A stretch of DNA of 64,000 nucleotides from Przewalskia tangutica (lineage: Eukaryota > Streptophyta > Magnoliopsida > Solanales > Solanaceae), in contig CM056738.1 in the NCBI GenBank assembly GCA_029844215.1, forward strand, positions 76,934,093 through 76,998,092, given 5' to 3'. Shown piece by piece: positions 43,816-56,537 of the stretch. Position 1 is the first letter of the stretch. Every line of letters begins with the position of its first letter. The position numbers and the translations under genes were made by a program. The notes below the pieces were generated by a model. It was not told where the DNA came from and made no database searches. It was given only the letters and a program-made list of their open reading frames with translations.

Positions 43816-46800
43816 TGTCACGACCCGACCCCGGGCCCGCGACTGGTGCCCTACCTGGGCACCCCTTACAGGTATACATCAGAGAATAGCAGCGAAACAT
43901 ACACAACACATATAAATACTTAGACAAAAAAAAATATCAACAGGCTAGCCGGTAAGGCCACCTTCCGTAAAATGTACATACACCAAAAATAAATCAGTAC
44001 ATCTCTGTTCTTAAAACCCAATCCACAAATATGACTACGCACTTAAGAATAACAAGCGTGGCGGACAGGCCCGCCATACCCCTGAATGTACAACAACCGA
44101 CAATACCAGGGATCTAAACCAAGGATAAGCCTCCGGAATAATGGAGCTTCTCAACAGCTGAACATTGATCCTAAGAGTGAGGATCAGCAACTTGTATACT
44201 CTACCTGCGGCATGAACGCAGCCCCCCGAAGGAGGTCAGTACAACATGTACCAAATATGTGAAATTGAAAGTACTGTAATGAAATCATAAGTCTAAAATA
44301 AAGCTGGAGACATGTATGATAACTCAAATAATAAGACACCGTGGTCTTACTAACAATGAGAGTAAATAAGAGTATACTTTACTGCATAAAAATAGGAGGC
44401 TCATGATCAAAGTAGGGCCACCCGCCCGTAGTATCATTAAGCAATCCTACTCCTTGGACTATTTCACCCGCAAGGGTCGTATGGACCCGCATGAGGTAAC
44501 TTCCTCGCATAGACTGTATCCGCCCGCATAGGTCGTATGGACCCGCATGATGTATTCCTCGCATAGGACTGGTCCGCCCCGCATAGGACTATTTCACCCG
44601 CAAAAGCCCTTACGGACTCGCATGAGGTATTCCTCGCATCATGGGTAGCAAATCCACGGAATATGCAAATGCCATAAACCCGGGGAATGACCCCGTAATG
44701 AACAATATATCACTAGCACAACCGGTTATCATACATAACATAAGCTCTACCGACTTATCATACATAACATAAGCACTACCGGCTTATCGTACATAACATA
44801 AGCAAGTTAAGAAATCCCCCTAACTTCTTATTAGTCTTATACATATACACTCTCATTTTAGTTTGCTTAAGGCACTAACATGTCATTATAAAAAAATCCG
44901 GGAATTTAACCCAAAGTACTACGTACTTCTATTCTTTTAAAATGTCTCTTTTTCATATAAAACTTCCAAGATACTAATAACTGTAGTATCAAGTCATATC
45001 TACTTTTCAAGACAAATCACAATACCTTTTAGGAATACATTTATAGGCTTCTAAATCAACTGACTTCTTTCTTTTAAAACCTTAAGCAATTGATGCCTTA
45101 AAATCAATTTGTCTTTCATTATTTCAAGTCATTTATCATACTTACATTACTTAGAGTAAACCACTCTTTTTAACTTTCCATAAAGCTATTATAACCAACT
45201 TCCCATAAAGCCGTTATACTAGCTTTATGCCTTAGATACTTACATTCTTCTTTATAACCAAGAGACTTAAACTTTCCAAACAAAACAAGTATCATATACT
45301 TTCAAAATACTTTAAGTCTCTTAACTTTTAGAAACTAAAATATCCTTAATATTTTTAAACAAGTGAGTTAATTCCCCAACTCAACCAACTTGGACATTCT
45401 TAAAATAAGCCAAGGATATCAAATAGACTAGATTGTCAAAATCTCGTACGTCTACCGTACTATATATTTACAACTATTCATGCTCAAGAGATAAGAAAGT
45501 TCTACATACCTCTTCGGTTGAATCCATTTGTTAAGTCCAATACGTCGTATGTAGTATGTCAACCTATAATGACCATAATATGTCTATTAACTTCTAGTTT
45601 CAAACGTAGAATATTCCAAGTGCAAAGTCACTAAATTCTACGGAAAATCGGACAGCACTTCCTTTGTTTCTACATACTTTTCCACCTTTTCAAGGTCCGA
45701 AAATCAATAACCAAACGCCACATTTAAGGCCCAATAATTCAGCAATACAAAGTGGATTACACGCCTTAACAGGACGCGTAAAATTCTGCCCCACAATTGA
45801 TATCAAACTAGTCCAAACGACAATGCCATTCTCGGCCAAAAGGTGTCACAACATATCTTTCTTTCCAATTCCTTTTCAATACAAGTTGTTTAGTATAACA
45901 TGTTATAAAGCCACAATCGATTATAACAACTATAATCTTCAAGTAGATAACATGCGACGATTCTAATTATCGACCAAAAATTGTATTTCAATTTCAAATG
46001 GCTAATCAATGTCATTTCGGATTTTAGGCTTCCAATATCCATAACACTTATCAATCTTTAATACATATACTTCATGCTAGTCAAAATGTAAGGCTACAAC
46101 AATATGTAATCTTATAACACTTAAGAAAACAAGATTGTTTCCTTAGTGAGCCTTAATCCACTTCAAGATATGAAGTCGCTCCCTAGCAACTTAGAGCCTC
46201 TCCTTGACACTCCAATCCGCCACTTGAAGCCCTTTAGAAGATCACAAACAACTTTCCTTCAATTCAAAATCCAAACCTAGGAAAGTGACTAGGTTTTCAC
46301 CTTGCGACTAATACGAAAACGCCACTTTTCCGGGATCTTTCTATTGAGATACCCTTACAATACTCTTAGGAACCTTGGTTTAAAGTATGGGGATTATTGG
46401 ACAACAAAAAAAAAATTGTGTTCCTAAGAACCCTAAACCCGAGAGCTCTCATTTGCTTTCTTCAAATTTTCTTGAAATTTTTCTAAGTGTAAAGCCTTGT
46501 CTTGCTACTAGTGTTACTATATAGAAACATGGAGGGTCAAGATTAAAACAAATGGGTGGCTTGGATGCATTTCACAAGGATCAAGCCAAGTGGCCTTGAC
46601 TAAGTCAACAATATCAAGCTTAAGTCTTGCAAGACTTGATCATCTTAAAATTGGTCAAATGACCATTCTATCCATGTCCATTTCATCCAAGACCACTAAG
46701 GGGGTGACACATGTCGCCCTCCCATTCGTCGCAATATTTCGTTTTCCGACAAATTCCGAAATTCCGATAAATTTTTACTATTCTCAAATCTTAACATTTT

Positions 46801-46854
46801 TTAGTTCTTACGTACGTTTTTATAAACATGTCCTGCAATTTACGGGGTGTAACA
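43816..46854 (-). repeat. 3' LTR of chromovirus (left side), 3039 bp
   Basis: The full-length LTR. It includes short imperfect repeats of CCCGCATGAGGTATTCCTCGC type (44450-44640) and three copies of a 30-bp unit with TACCGGCTTATC and TACATAACATAAG (about 44718-44805). On the inner side lies the PPT. Confidence 0.85.
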
Positions 46855-46869
46855 TTCTTCCCCCCTTAG
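46855..46869 (-). other. Polypurine tract of chromovirus
   Basis: Minus strand CTAAGGGGGGAAGAA, adjacent to the 3' LTR start. Confidence 0.75.
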
Positions 46870-47034
46870 AAACATTCGTCCCCGAATGTTCTTTTGGGGT
46901 CAATCTTATGGATAGCGACATAGTCTCCTTTTACCACCCCTACACCACTAATGCCACACGTGGCCACATAACCATACTTATACCAAAACTTCAACCTGAA
47001 CTCCAAGTGTCGACGTCGGTTAACTGCATAAAGC

Positions 47035-47480
47035 TTATATCGACTCTGAGCTTACTAATAATCTTTCCTGGATAAGCTTCACGTTATCCACAGCCTGCTG
47101 AATCAAGTCTGGGTCAACCGACTGTACCTCGCCCACGTCGAACCAACCAATCGACGACCTACACTTCCGCCCATACAAAACCGCATATGGCATCATCTGA
47201 ATGTAAGAATGGTAGCTGTTGTTATAAGCAAACCCAACAAGAGGGAAAATGATCCTCCCAGCTACCCCTGAAATCAATTACACCGGCCCGCGACCTATCC
47301 TCAAGTGCCTGGATAGCACGCTCTGCCTGTCCTTCGGTCTGAGGGTGAAATGCCACACTGAGACTCACCTGTGTCCCTAATACCTTCTGGAAAACCTCCA
47401 GAAATCAGCCGTAAACTGAGCCCATCTGTCTGACATCATAAATGTAGGAACCCCGTGCAGTCTCACAATCTCCCTGCTAT
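47035..47480 (-). pseudogene. Chromovirus integrase remnant
   Basis: On the minus strand it reads an Asp-containing SDRWAQFTADFW near 47430, a glutamate region with WHFTLRP-type text (QTEGQAER in another frame), then GFAYNNSYHSYIQMMPYAVL, YGRKCRSSIGWFDVGE and DLIQQAVDNVKLIQERL (47277-47035). Frame changes occur near 47290 and 47390, with several stops. The chromodomain expected between this and the PPT is not recognisable. Confidence 0.75.
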
Positions 47481-48092
47481 ATAAGCTAGCATAATCCTCA
47501 GCCGAGTAAGTGGTCCTAACCGGAAGAACACGGCTGGTTTCGTCAGCCTATTTAGTATGACCCCCAGAGAGTCGCACTTCCTCTAAGTACGATGCCACCC
47601 TGTAACAAGATCCATATTAATTACCTCTCATATCTAAGTAGGGATCTCAATCGCCTATAGTAGCCCACAGGGCTTCTGGTGCTCCACCTTGGCCCGCTAC
47701 TAACTCGGACACTAAGCAACAAACTCCGCTATGTCCCTCTTCAGGCCATCTTACCAATACATACATCTGAGGTCACGACGCAACTTAGTCGACCCCGAAT
47801 AATTAGAGCAATAAGCACTGCGTGCCTCCCCTAAAACCTGCTGACAAGTCCTGCAGCACCGGTTACACACAATCTGTCCTCATATCACAAAGACCTCATC
47901 CTGCTACTCAAACAGCTTTTCTTCTGAGAGCCGTATCTCGATACCGTATCATAATCGGATCCTCATATCACGCCTATTTACCTCCTCAACGATGGAAGAC
48001 TGGAAACCTCTGATCTAAACTTCATTAACCTTGAAACAAATAATTGAACCCTCGCCAGAGTCGATGAATCTCACGGACCACGTCCTGTCTAT

Positions 48093-48560
48093 CTAGCTGT
48101 CCATCTGACAGACTACCCATAGATCCACGACTAAGAGCATCTGTAACCGTCTCGGCTTTCCCCGAGTGGTATAGGATATCATATCACAATCCTTGAGTAA
48201 CTCTAACCACCGTCTTTGTCGCAAATTCAGTTGCCTCTGTCTGAAGATATACCGGATGCTCTTATGGTCTGTACAAATATCCACGTGAAGTCTATAAAAG
48301 GAATGCCTCCAAATCTTCAAGGTACGATTAACTTCCGCCGACTCTAACTTGTGAGTAGCGTAATTCCTTTCATGCTTCCCTAACCGCCGGAAACATAGGC
48401 TCTAACCTTAACGTGTTGCATCAGCACACAACCTAGCCCAACACCCAAAGTGTTACAATAATAACCTAACCATCTAGTCTCTCAGGAGGGGTTAGAACTG
48501 TAGTCGTGGTCAACTTATCTTCCAATAACTGGAAGTCTTTCTCATACTTGCGAAATATTC
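48093..48560 (-). pseudogene. Chromovirus RNase H remnant
   Basis: The minus strand reads NTLGVGLGCVLMQHVKVRAY near 48450 and, in another frame, KIWRHSFYRLHVDICTDHKS, IRYIFRQRQLNLRQRRWLEL and LKDCDM (48320-48130). These are the RNase H start and end in Tekay/Del elements. Stops and frameshifts occur between the blocks. No RT lies upstream (right), so RT was deleted. Confidence 0.75.
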
Positions 48561-51028
48561 GGGTATCCTTAATCTCTATTATGGTTCCTGTTTCCCTCTC
48601 TCTGTTGCAACCAAACTTGGTCACAACTTAGATTTGATTCATTTGCTTGCCTCATGGCTCAGACTTCCTGTCAATCACAATTTAGGGGGGGAGATTTACT
48701 TGATCTCGTCAAGTAGTAACCCGATTATTTTCTCCCAGCTCGTAGAGCTTATAGCCAGGTGTTCAACCTCAATTCATGGTATTACATAATCCAATGACTT
48801 GTCAAGATTTCTTATCGTTCGAGTGTCTACTCGTCTTTCCTTTATAAGTTATTTCAAGTTGTCCTGGGGTCCCTTACCCCCCCCCCCCCCCCCCGTATTT
48901 TCTTAATATCTTTCTCGTCAGTACAGATGTTACCACCCTTCCTCGAGGTGTTCTTACTGCCCATCCTCTACTAATGGTTTTTACACTAGTCTGGGGTAAT
49001 CATATCTCGTGCAACTTACATAACCATAGTTGTATTCTCTTTTATCATTCTGGTCATAACCCTTCCTTATGCTTATTATTAGTAAAACTATTTCTATCTT
49101 GATTCATAATCGTACAGTTTTATACATGCGTACTACCTGCATTTATATCCTTACGACACTTCCTCGACCACTTCGTAACGTCGTTCTCAATTACCCCAAC
49201 ACAATATTTTTCCCATGGTTATCTAAAACTTTAACCTACGGCATGACGATACTGAGGACCTTACCAGCCTCATATCCTTCATCTAACAACATGGGTACAC
49301 CTAACCCCATAATACATAAGACTATCCTTTTACGTGGGGGAGAGAACTTATCTCCCTTACAAATTCTTAATCATCAAGCGCCACCTTAAAATCGTGTAGA
49401 TTTTCAAAACCTACTAAAGATGCCTTCAGCTTTCCACAGGCAGCACTCGTACTTATTTTATTCTTGCCTTGCGCATTTTCCTGAACTTATCCGGAAGGTC
49501 GTGGCCCTGACCGCCACACCAAACCAACTCCAAGTACCTCCAAGGGCACTTAACATAAACTTCTTCAAATTCGAGTATTACTTACTTTCTGCGTCAATCT
49601 GCCTCAAATGCACAAGTCATACAGACTTATTAAAATCAACGATGTCAAAGAAGGAAGGATAATTCACTGGTTACAATCACTTCCCTTCTTTTCCACTCGA
49701 TAATCGGTTTACTAGAAAACTGGTACCGAACCAATCTCTCTCTGCAGTCAACGTTGGCATAACAAGAGGCCAACTAACCCGTACTCATAATGACCTCAAG
49801 GTCTGTCATGTCAGCTCTACTAGGTCTGCTAGGGTTCGACGACTGTATCGTCACCGGGCAATTATTATACACCCGCTCAGCTACCACCCATCACTCACGG
49901 GTGTAGTTACCTCTAAAGGTTCTCATGGATTCATACTCTACCTTTTACACTTGGTTGCTCACTTTCTTACCGGTCGTACTCTTTTCCGTACTTCCAAACT
50001 TATTCTAGCTTACGTACATAACTTCCATAATAAAGTTGGCCTCCAATCTTGGAGTTACTAAGTTAAACACTATAAGGCCATTTCCGGCTCTCACAACCTG
50101 GTTACGGTGGAATGCGTCCACGAACCCGTAAAACGATTTACTAGACTTGGGCTTTGCACCCTCGTGACCCTGTCACGTAGCGGGAGTACTACCAGCTGAT
50201 CCCATTCCATTACAGGCTATGGGGCGACCCTTAATAGGTCCTCAACCCGACTCGGTGTCGTACTTAACTCTTATCCTTGGTCCAACTTAACTTTTTACTA
50301 CCCGAGAAGGCCTTATGTACCTAAGGTCTCGGCGGTTATCAACATTCTTAGGCTCGCAATTTCCATGCTCCAAGCCTACCTTATCAGTCCCCCGTAAATG
50401 GGTACAATAACTTCTCATAATAATGTAATCGTGTTGTCTTGATCACAACAACCATACTTACTCCATATGGTTCTCATTCGTACCATTTTCTTAATCACAC
50501 CACGTAGCTTAATCTATTAACATAGTCTTCCATTAAGTTCCTTAATTAAAACTTCTTAAGGGTCCATTACCTTCTCAGTCAACTCATCATCTCCTAATTA
50601 TCTCAAATTAGTATGTAAAACCTTGATGAGAGTTCATTAAACTGTTTCATACCTTCCCGGTATTTATTAAGTCCTTACCAATTCCTGGTAATCTAAAATC
50701 ATTCTAGGAAACACATATGTGACCCCCATACATAAATTCGTATAGCTGCATGTCATAATACCAACTATACTGCAAATATTACCAACCTGGATACGCAATC
50801 CACATAATCTTTCCTGGGCCACTGCTGTCGTCCTCGTAGCTGCAAACAACATAACTTGTTAGGGAGAGACGACCCTAACCACACAACTCTATCGCACGAT
50901 CTCAGAATGAGAAGAATGGAAACCAATCCTGAATGTCCTGCAGCCTCCTGGTTATAGATGTGGTGCACAACACACCGATAACCAAGACTCTACTAGACAC
51001 GGTCTGTAGACACTTTGCGAGGACTAAC
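48561..51028. other. Chromovirus interior, unrecognised
   Basis: Where gag, protease and RT should be, I see no convincing match in any frame. The sequence is rich in short pyrimidine runs on the plus strand. It may be leader plus heavily decayed gag. A run of 18 Cs stands at 48877-48894. Confidence 0.4.
48877..48894 (+). repeat. Homopolymer run of 18 C
   Basis: Uninterrupted C tract between TTA and GTATTTT, the longest homopolymer of C or G in the window. It may be real or an assembly artefact. Confidence 0.85.
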
Positions 51029-51041
51029 TGCTCTGATACCA
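51029..51041 (-). other. PBS of chromovirus, initiator tRNA-Met type
   Basis: Minus strand TGGTATCAGAGC, four bases from the LTR end. This is the classic PBS of Tekay/Del and many copia elements. Confidence 0.8.
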
Positions 51042-51045
51042 CTTT

Positions 51046-53491
51046 TGTCACGACCCGACCCGGCGCGATGGTGCCCTACACAGGAACCCGCTACGTGTAT
51101 ACATCAGAGAATAGCAGCGGAACATACACAACACATATAAATACTTAGACAAAAAAAAACATCAACAGGCTAGCCGGTAAGGCCACCTTCCGTAAAATGT
51201 ACATACACCAAAAATAAATCAGTACATCTCTGTTCTTAAAACCTAATCCACAAATATGACTACAGACCTCTAAGAATAACAACTGTGGCGGGACAGGGCC
51301 CCGCCATACCCCTGAATGTACAACAACCGACAATACCAAGGATCTAAACCAAGGATAAGCCTCCGGAATAATGGAGCTTCTCAACAGCTGAACATTGATC
51401 CTAAGAGTGAGGATCAGCAACCTGTATACTCTACCTGCGGCATGAACGCAGCCCCCCGAAGGAGGTCAGTACAACATGTACCAAATATGTGGCCGAAATC
51501 TTGTAATGAAATCATAAGTCTAAAATAAAGCTGGAGACATGTATGATAACTCAAATAACAGTACATTGTGTCTTACTAACAATGAGAGTAAATAAGAGTA
51601 TACTTTACTGCATAAAAATAGGAGGCTCATGATCAAAGTAGGGCCACCCGCCCGTAGTATCATTAAGCAATCCTACTCGCAGGACTATTTCACCATGAGG
51701 TGGTATGGACCCGCATGAGGTAACTTCCTCGCATAGACTGTATCCGCCCGCATAGGTCGTATGGACCCATATGAGGTATTCCTCGCATAGGACTGGTCCG
51801 CCTCGCATAGGACTATTTCACCCGCAAAAGCCCTTACGGACTCGCATGAGGTATTCCTCGCATCATGGGTAGCAAATCCACGGAATATGCAAATGCCATA
51901 AACCCGGGGAATGACCCCGTAATGAACAATATATCACTAGCACAACCGGCTATCATATATAACATAAGCACTACCGGCTTATCGTACATAACATAAGCAA
52001 GTTAAGAAATCCCCAACTCAACCAACTTGGACATTCTTAAAATAAGCCAAGGATATCAAATGGACTAGATTGTCAAAATCTCGTACGTCTACCGTACTAT
52101 ATATTTACAACTATTCATGCTCAAGAGATAAGAAAGTTCCACATACCTTTTCGGTTCAATCCACTTGCTAAGTCCAATACGCCGTACGTAGTATGTCAAC
52201 CTATAATGACCATAATACGTCTATTAACTTCTAGTTTAAAACGTAGAATATTCCAAGTGCAAAGTCACTAAATTCTACGAAAAATCGGACAGCACTTCCT
52301 TTGTTTTTACATACTTTTCCACCTTTTTCAAGGTCCGAAAATCAATAACCAAACGCCACATTTAAGTCCCAACAATTCAGCAATACAAAGGGGATTACAC
52401 GTCTTAACAAGACGCGTAAAATTCTGCCCCACAATTGATATCAAACTAGTCCAAACGACAATGGCATTCTCGGCCAAAAGGTGTCACAACATATCTTTCT
52501 TTCCAATTCCTTTTCAATACAAGTTGTTTAGTATAACATGTTATAAAGCCTCAATAGATTATAACAACTATAATCTTCAAGTAGATAACATGCGACGATT
52601 CTAATTATCGACCAAAAATTGTATTTCAATTTCAAATGGCTAATCAATGTCATTTTGGATTTTAGGCTTCAAATATCCATAACACTTATCAATCTTTAAT
52701 ACATATACTTCATGTTAGTCAAAATGTAAGGCTACAACAATATGTAATCTTATAACACTTAAGAAAACAAGATTGTTACCTTAGTGAGCCTTAATCCACT
52801 TCAAGATCCGAAGTCGCTCCCTGGCAACTTAGAGCCTCTCCTTGACACTCCAATCCGCCACTTGAAGCCCTTTAGAAGATCACAAACAACTTTCCTTCAA
52901 TTCCAAATCCAAACCTAGGAAAGTGACTAGGTTTTCACCTTGCGACTAATACGAAAACGCCACTTTTCCGGGATCTTTCTATTGAGATACCCTTACAATA
53001 CTCTTAGGAACCTTGGTTTAAAGTATGGGGATTATTGGACAACAAAAAAAAATTGTGTTCCTAAGAACCCTAAACCCGAGAGCTCTCCTTTGCTTTCTTC
53101 AAATTTTCTTGAAATTTTTCTAAGTGTAAAGCCTTGTCTTGCTACTAGTGTTACTATATAGAAACATGGAGGGTCAAGATTAAAACAAATGGGTGGCTTG
53201 GATGCATTTCACAAGGATCAAGCCAAGTGGCATTGACTAAGTCAACAATATCAAGCTTAAGTCTTGCAAGACTTGATCATCTTAAAATTGGTCAAATGAC
53301 CATTCTATCCATGTCCATTTCGTCCAAGACCACTAAGGGGGTGACACGTGTCGCCCTCCCATTCGTCGCAATATTTCGTTTTCCGACAAATTCCGAAATT
53401 CCGATAAATTTTTACTATTCTCAAATCTTAACATTTTTTAGTTCTTATGTACGTTGTTATAAACATGTCCTGCAATTTACGGGGTGTAACA
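51046..53491 (-). repeat. 5' LTR of chromovirus (right side), 2446 bp
   Basis: Between TGTCACGACCCGACCC and GGGGTGTAACA. Relative to the other LTR it lacks about 557 bp and one copy of a 30-bp repeat. The deletion breakpoint is near 52016, at a TCCCC shared by both edges. Confidence 0.85.
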
Positions 53492-54898
53492 AGAACTCAG
53501 GTGCTGACCACTTGTCGAGGCTTGAAAACATAGAGAGCCAGAACACCAAAGATGTGCAGATAAATGATCACTTCCCAGATGAGCAATTATTTCAAGTAAG
53601 TGTTGTCTTTAAGTTACCTTGGTACGCTGATTTTGTTAATTTTCTCGCAGCTAAGGTAGTACCCCCAGGATTGACAAGACATCAAGTGAAGATGTTCTAT
53701 TCTGAAGTCAAACACTACTATTGGGAGGAGCCAATGTTATACAAGCACTGCGCCAACCAAGTCATCCGGCGTTGTATCCCAGAGGATGAGATGCACCAGA
53801 TTCTCACCCATTGTCACACCTTACAATGTGGTGGACATTTTGGGGCATCAAGAACAACTGCGAAGGTACTGCAACGTGGGTTCTATTGTCCAACCCTCTT
53901 CAAGGATGCCCACACCTTTGTGAAGAACTATGATCGTTGTCAAAGAACAAGGAACATATTAAGACGATGAAATGCCTTCGAATGGGATCTTGGAGGTGGA
54001 ACTATTTGATGTATGGGGGATCGACTTCATGGGTCCATTCCCGTCGTCCTTTGGAAATCAGTACATTCTTCTGGCACTGGATTATGTGTTCAAATGGGTA
54101 GAAGCGGTAGCCACTAAAGAAAATGACAGTAAGAATGTCCAAAGGTTCCTCCAAAAGAATATATTCACAAGGTTTGGTACTCCTAGGGTCATCATCAGTG
54201 ATGAAGGAAGCCACTTTTGCAACAAGCAGCTTAATACACTGCTCTCCTGATATGGAGTCTACCACCGCACCACACTGCCCTATCACCCTCAAGCGAATGG
54301 ACAAGCAGAAGTTTCAAACAGGGAAGTGAAGAGCATATTGGAAAAGACGGTGGATGGCTCAAGGAAGGATTGGTCTATCAAATTGGATGACGTACTATGG
54401 GCATACAGAACAGCATTCAAAACCCCCATTGGAATGTCACCATATAAGTTAGTTTTTGGTAAAGCACGTCATCTGCCAGTAGAGTTGGAACACAGGGCTT
54501 ATTGGACAATGAGGAAGCTGAACATGGATGCCAAGGCAGCAGGGCAGAAGAGGTTGCTACAGCTGAGCGAGTTAGATGAATTCAGATACAATGCCTATGA
54601 GAATGCAAAGATCTACAAGGAACGAACTAAAGTATGGCATGATAAGATGTTGATCCCAAAAGACTTCCAAGCAGGACAACAAGTGATTTTATTCAACTCA
54701 AAGTTAAGGTTGTTCCCAAGCAAGCTCAAATCGCGTTGGTCAGGACCATATACTATTGTAAGAGCATTCCCCTATGGTGCAGTTGAAGTGAGATGGAGAG
54801 AGGGAGCCATTTTCAAGGTAAACGGACAGAGGTTGAAACCCTATTTGATCAATGAAATGGAATACAAGAGCCTAGTGACCCATCTCAGTCCAAAATGA
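53492..54898 (+). pseudogene. Athila integrase (with the end of RNase H)
   Basis: SGADHLSRLE, LPWYADFVNFLAAKVVPPGL, CHTLQCGGHFGASRTTAKVL, QRGFYCPTLFKDAHTFVKNY, then YDRCQR, where the zinc-finger Cys pair has lost its first Cys (Tyr instead). A one-base shift occurs near 53970. The core then has WGIDFMGPFPSSFGN (Asp), ISDEGSHFCNKQ (Asp), an in-frame TGA at 54248-54250, and GQAEVSNREVKSILEKT (Glu). KTPIGMSPYKLVFGKARHLP and a GPYTIVRAFPYGAVEV tail precede a stop at 54896-54898. The catalytic Asp, Asp and Glu are all present. It would integrate the element DNA if not broken. Confidence 0.88.
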
Positions 54899-54911
54899 AT
54901 AGCGCACTTAA

Positions 54912-54959
54912 GTCCGGCTAAAAGACGTTAAAGTCAGCGCTATTTGGGAGGCAACCCAA
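54912..54959 (+). other. Conserved Athila post-pol block
   Basis: GTCCGGCTAAAAGACGTTAAAG, then TTTGGGAGGCAACCCAA, 13 bases after the integrase stop. It is the counterpart of 16968-17017. Confidence 0.65.
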
Positions 54960-56537
54960 GGTTATTTTATTTTATGCAATTTAGCTTTAGTTAGAACAGT
55001 CTCACGGGAGGTATTGTTTGCATGTTGTGATGATAGGTACAGGGCAAAAAAAATGGATGACGAAAGACGCGAGAGGGGAAGAAATCGGCTCGGCGCCACG
55101 GCGCCCCTTAGAGCATCATGGCGGCGAAAAAATAGCATGCCGCAGGAAGTTGGGCGCCACGGCTCCAATCTCATAGCGCCATGGCGCCGGAAGTTCAGAA
55201 AGCTGCGGAAGTTTGAGCACCACGGCGCCGATCTCAGGGCCGCGGCGCCGCGACGAAAAAATTAAAAAATAAAGAGCCCTAGAGAAGATTTCCCTCTTCC
55301 ATTCTGACGGGATTTCTGACATTATCTGTCATGCATTATCCTCCGCCACCGCCACCATTTTAAACCAAGTTTGTAAGTTGTCCCGTTTTTCTTTTATTTT
55401 TGAGTCTTGCACACATTAGGGACAATGTGTGATTTAAGTTTGGGGGGGTGTTTATTGTTTTAAGTCTTTGTGATTTGTTTTGTGTGTTTTTGAGTATTTT
55501 TGAGTCATATATTTTTTTTTTAAGATCATGCATGTTGTAGTTACTTGAAACGCCTAGTGAAGTAAAGTGGAATAATGTAATGAAATTAGAAGCAACCATC
55601 TGAACACTTAGGATATATATGCCAAAAATTCATGAAATCAAACTATTTGGGGTATCTTGCTTGATTTATGCATTGTTAAGTGATTAAACATATGTGTCTG
55701 CTTCCTTGCTATTTGAGGCGAAATAGTTAGGATATGCATGTTAGGGAGATGATTCAGGCATTTCTTTGTTAGCCCTTTCTTACCATTCTTTGCCTATCCC
55801 TGACATTAAAATTGTATCCCTAGTCAGCCTCTTTGAGCCTAAACTAAGATCTTTTCTTTGACACCCTATAATTCCATATTTGTGTCATAAGTGGAAAAAT
55901 TGAGATGTTTGGAATACAAAGTGTTGAAAAAAAGAGACAAAAGAGAGTGAACAATTTTGATGCACCCCAATGAAATGTAATAATAAATAGGCAAAAGCCT
56001 AAGTTTGGGGGTGTCTGCTACTCATAATACACATCATTTTCTCAAAACAAAGAGGAGAAAGATAGGTATGAGGTGAAAAAGAGAATCAAAAGAAAAGGGA
56101 AGAATCGAAAGCAAAAAGAGCTTATGATACGTAAGTTGAGCCTAAGTGCCTATTTTTACCTACCTCTGCCTAAGCCTACATTACAACCCTGAAAAGCCCT
56201 GAAGATCTCTAATATGTGTATCCATGATTAGTGGAGAATAGCAAGTAAACATGTCATAAGATTTTGAAATTAACATACATAGTTAGGTATTCTTACTTCC
56301 ATTGAGCATGATTAAATTGAATTTGCGAAATATCTGACTTGATGTGTTTAGAATGCTAAAAATCCATGCTATATGTTCTTGCATATTATTCTACTAACTT
56401 TCATGTTTTTCTAAGTAACAATGATGCAGCAATCTGATCAATGTTTTTGAGTCTTTTTATTTTCGTTTCTTTCGTGTCTTTGTTTTTATTTTTTGATCTT
56501 TGCTCGAGGGCGAGCAAAGGTTAAGTTTGGGGGTATT
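54960..56537 (+). other. Athila 3' non-coding spacer with GC palindromes and PPT
   Basis: No env-like frame. The GC-rich part at 55060-55260 holds GGCGCCACGGCGCC (55092), GGCGCCACGGCTCC (55153), AGCGCCATGGCGCC (55175), AGCACCACGGCGCC (55216) and GGGCCGCGGCGCC (55238). Further on, GGGACAATGTGTGATTTAAG, TTTGGGGGGGTG (about 55420-55450) and CTAAGTTTGGGGGTGTC (about 56000) recall the other Athila. The last purine tract, AAGTTTGGGGGTATT (56523-56537), is the PPT. Confidence 0.7.

Larger units (their letters stand above)
43816..53491 (-). mobile_element. Tekay/Del-type chromovirus (Ty3/gypsy), minus strand, TSD AGAAC
   Basis: Plus-strand termini TGTCACGACCCGACCC and TTACGGGGTGTAACA. AGAAC flanks both ends (43811-43815 and 53492-53496). 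On the minus strand the LTR begins TGTTACACCCCGTAAATTGC, the PBS TGGTATCAGAGC fits initiator tRNA-Met, and RNase H and integrase remnants have the Tekay/Del signature. RT and a clear gag were not found. The internal region is only about 4.2 kb. It inserted into the Athila RNase H region and is the youngest visible layer at this place. Confidence 0.85.

Noticed and set aside
55014..55265. Frame in the Athila 3' spacer as a possible env gene
   Set aside because: Composed of GC palindromes, with no signal peptide or transmembrane segment.
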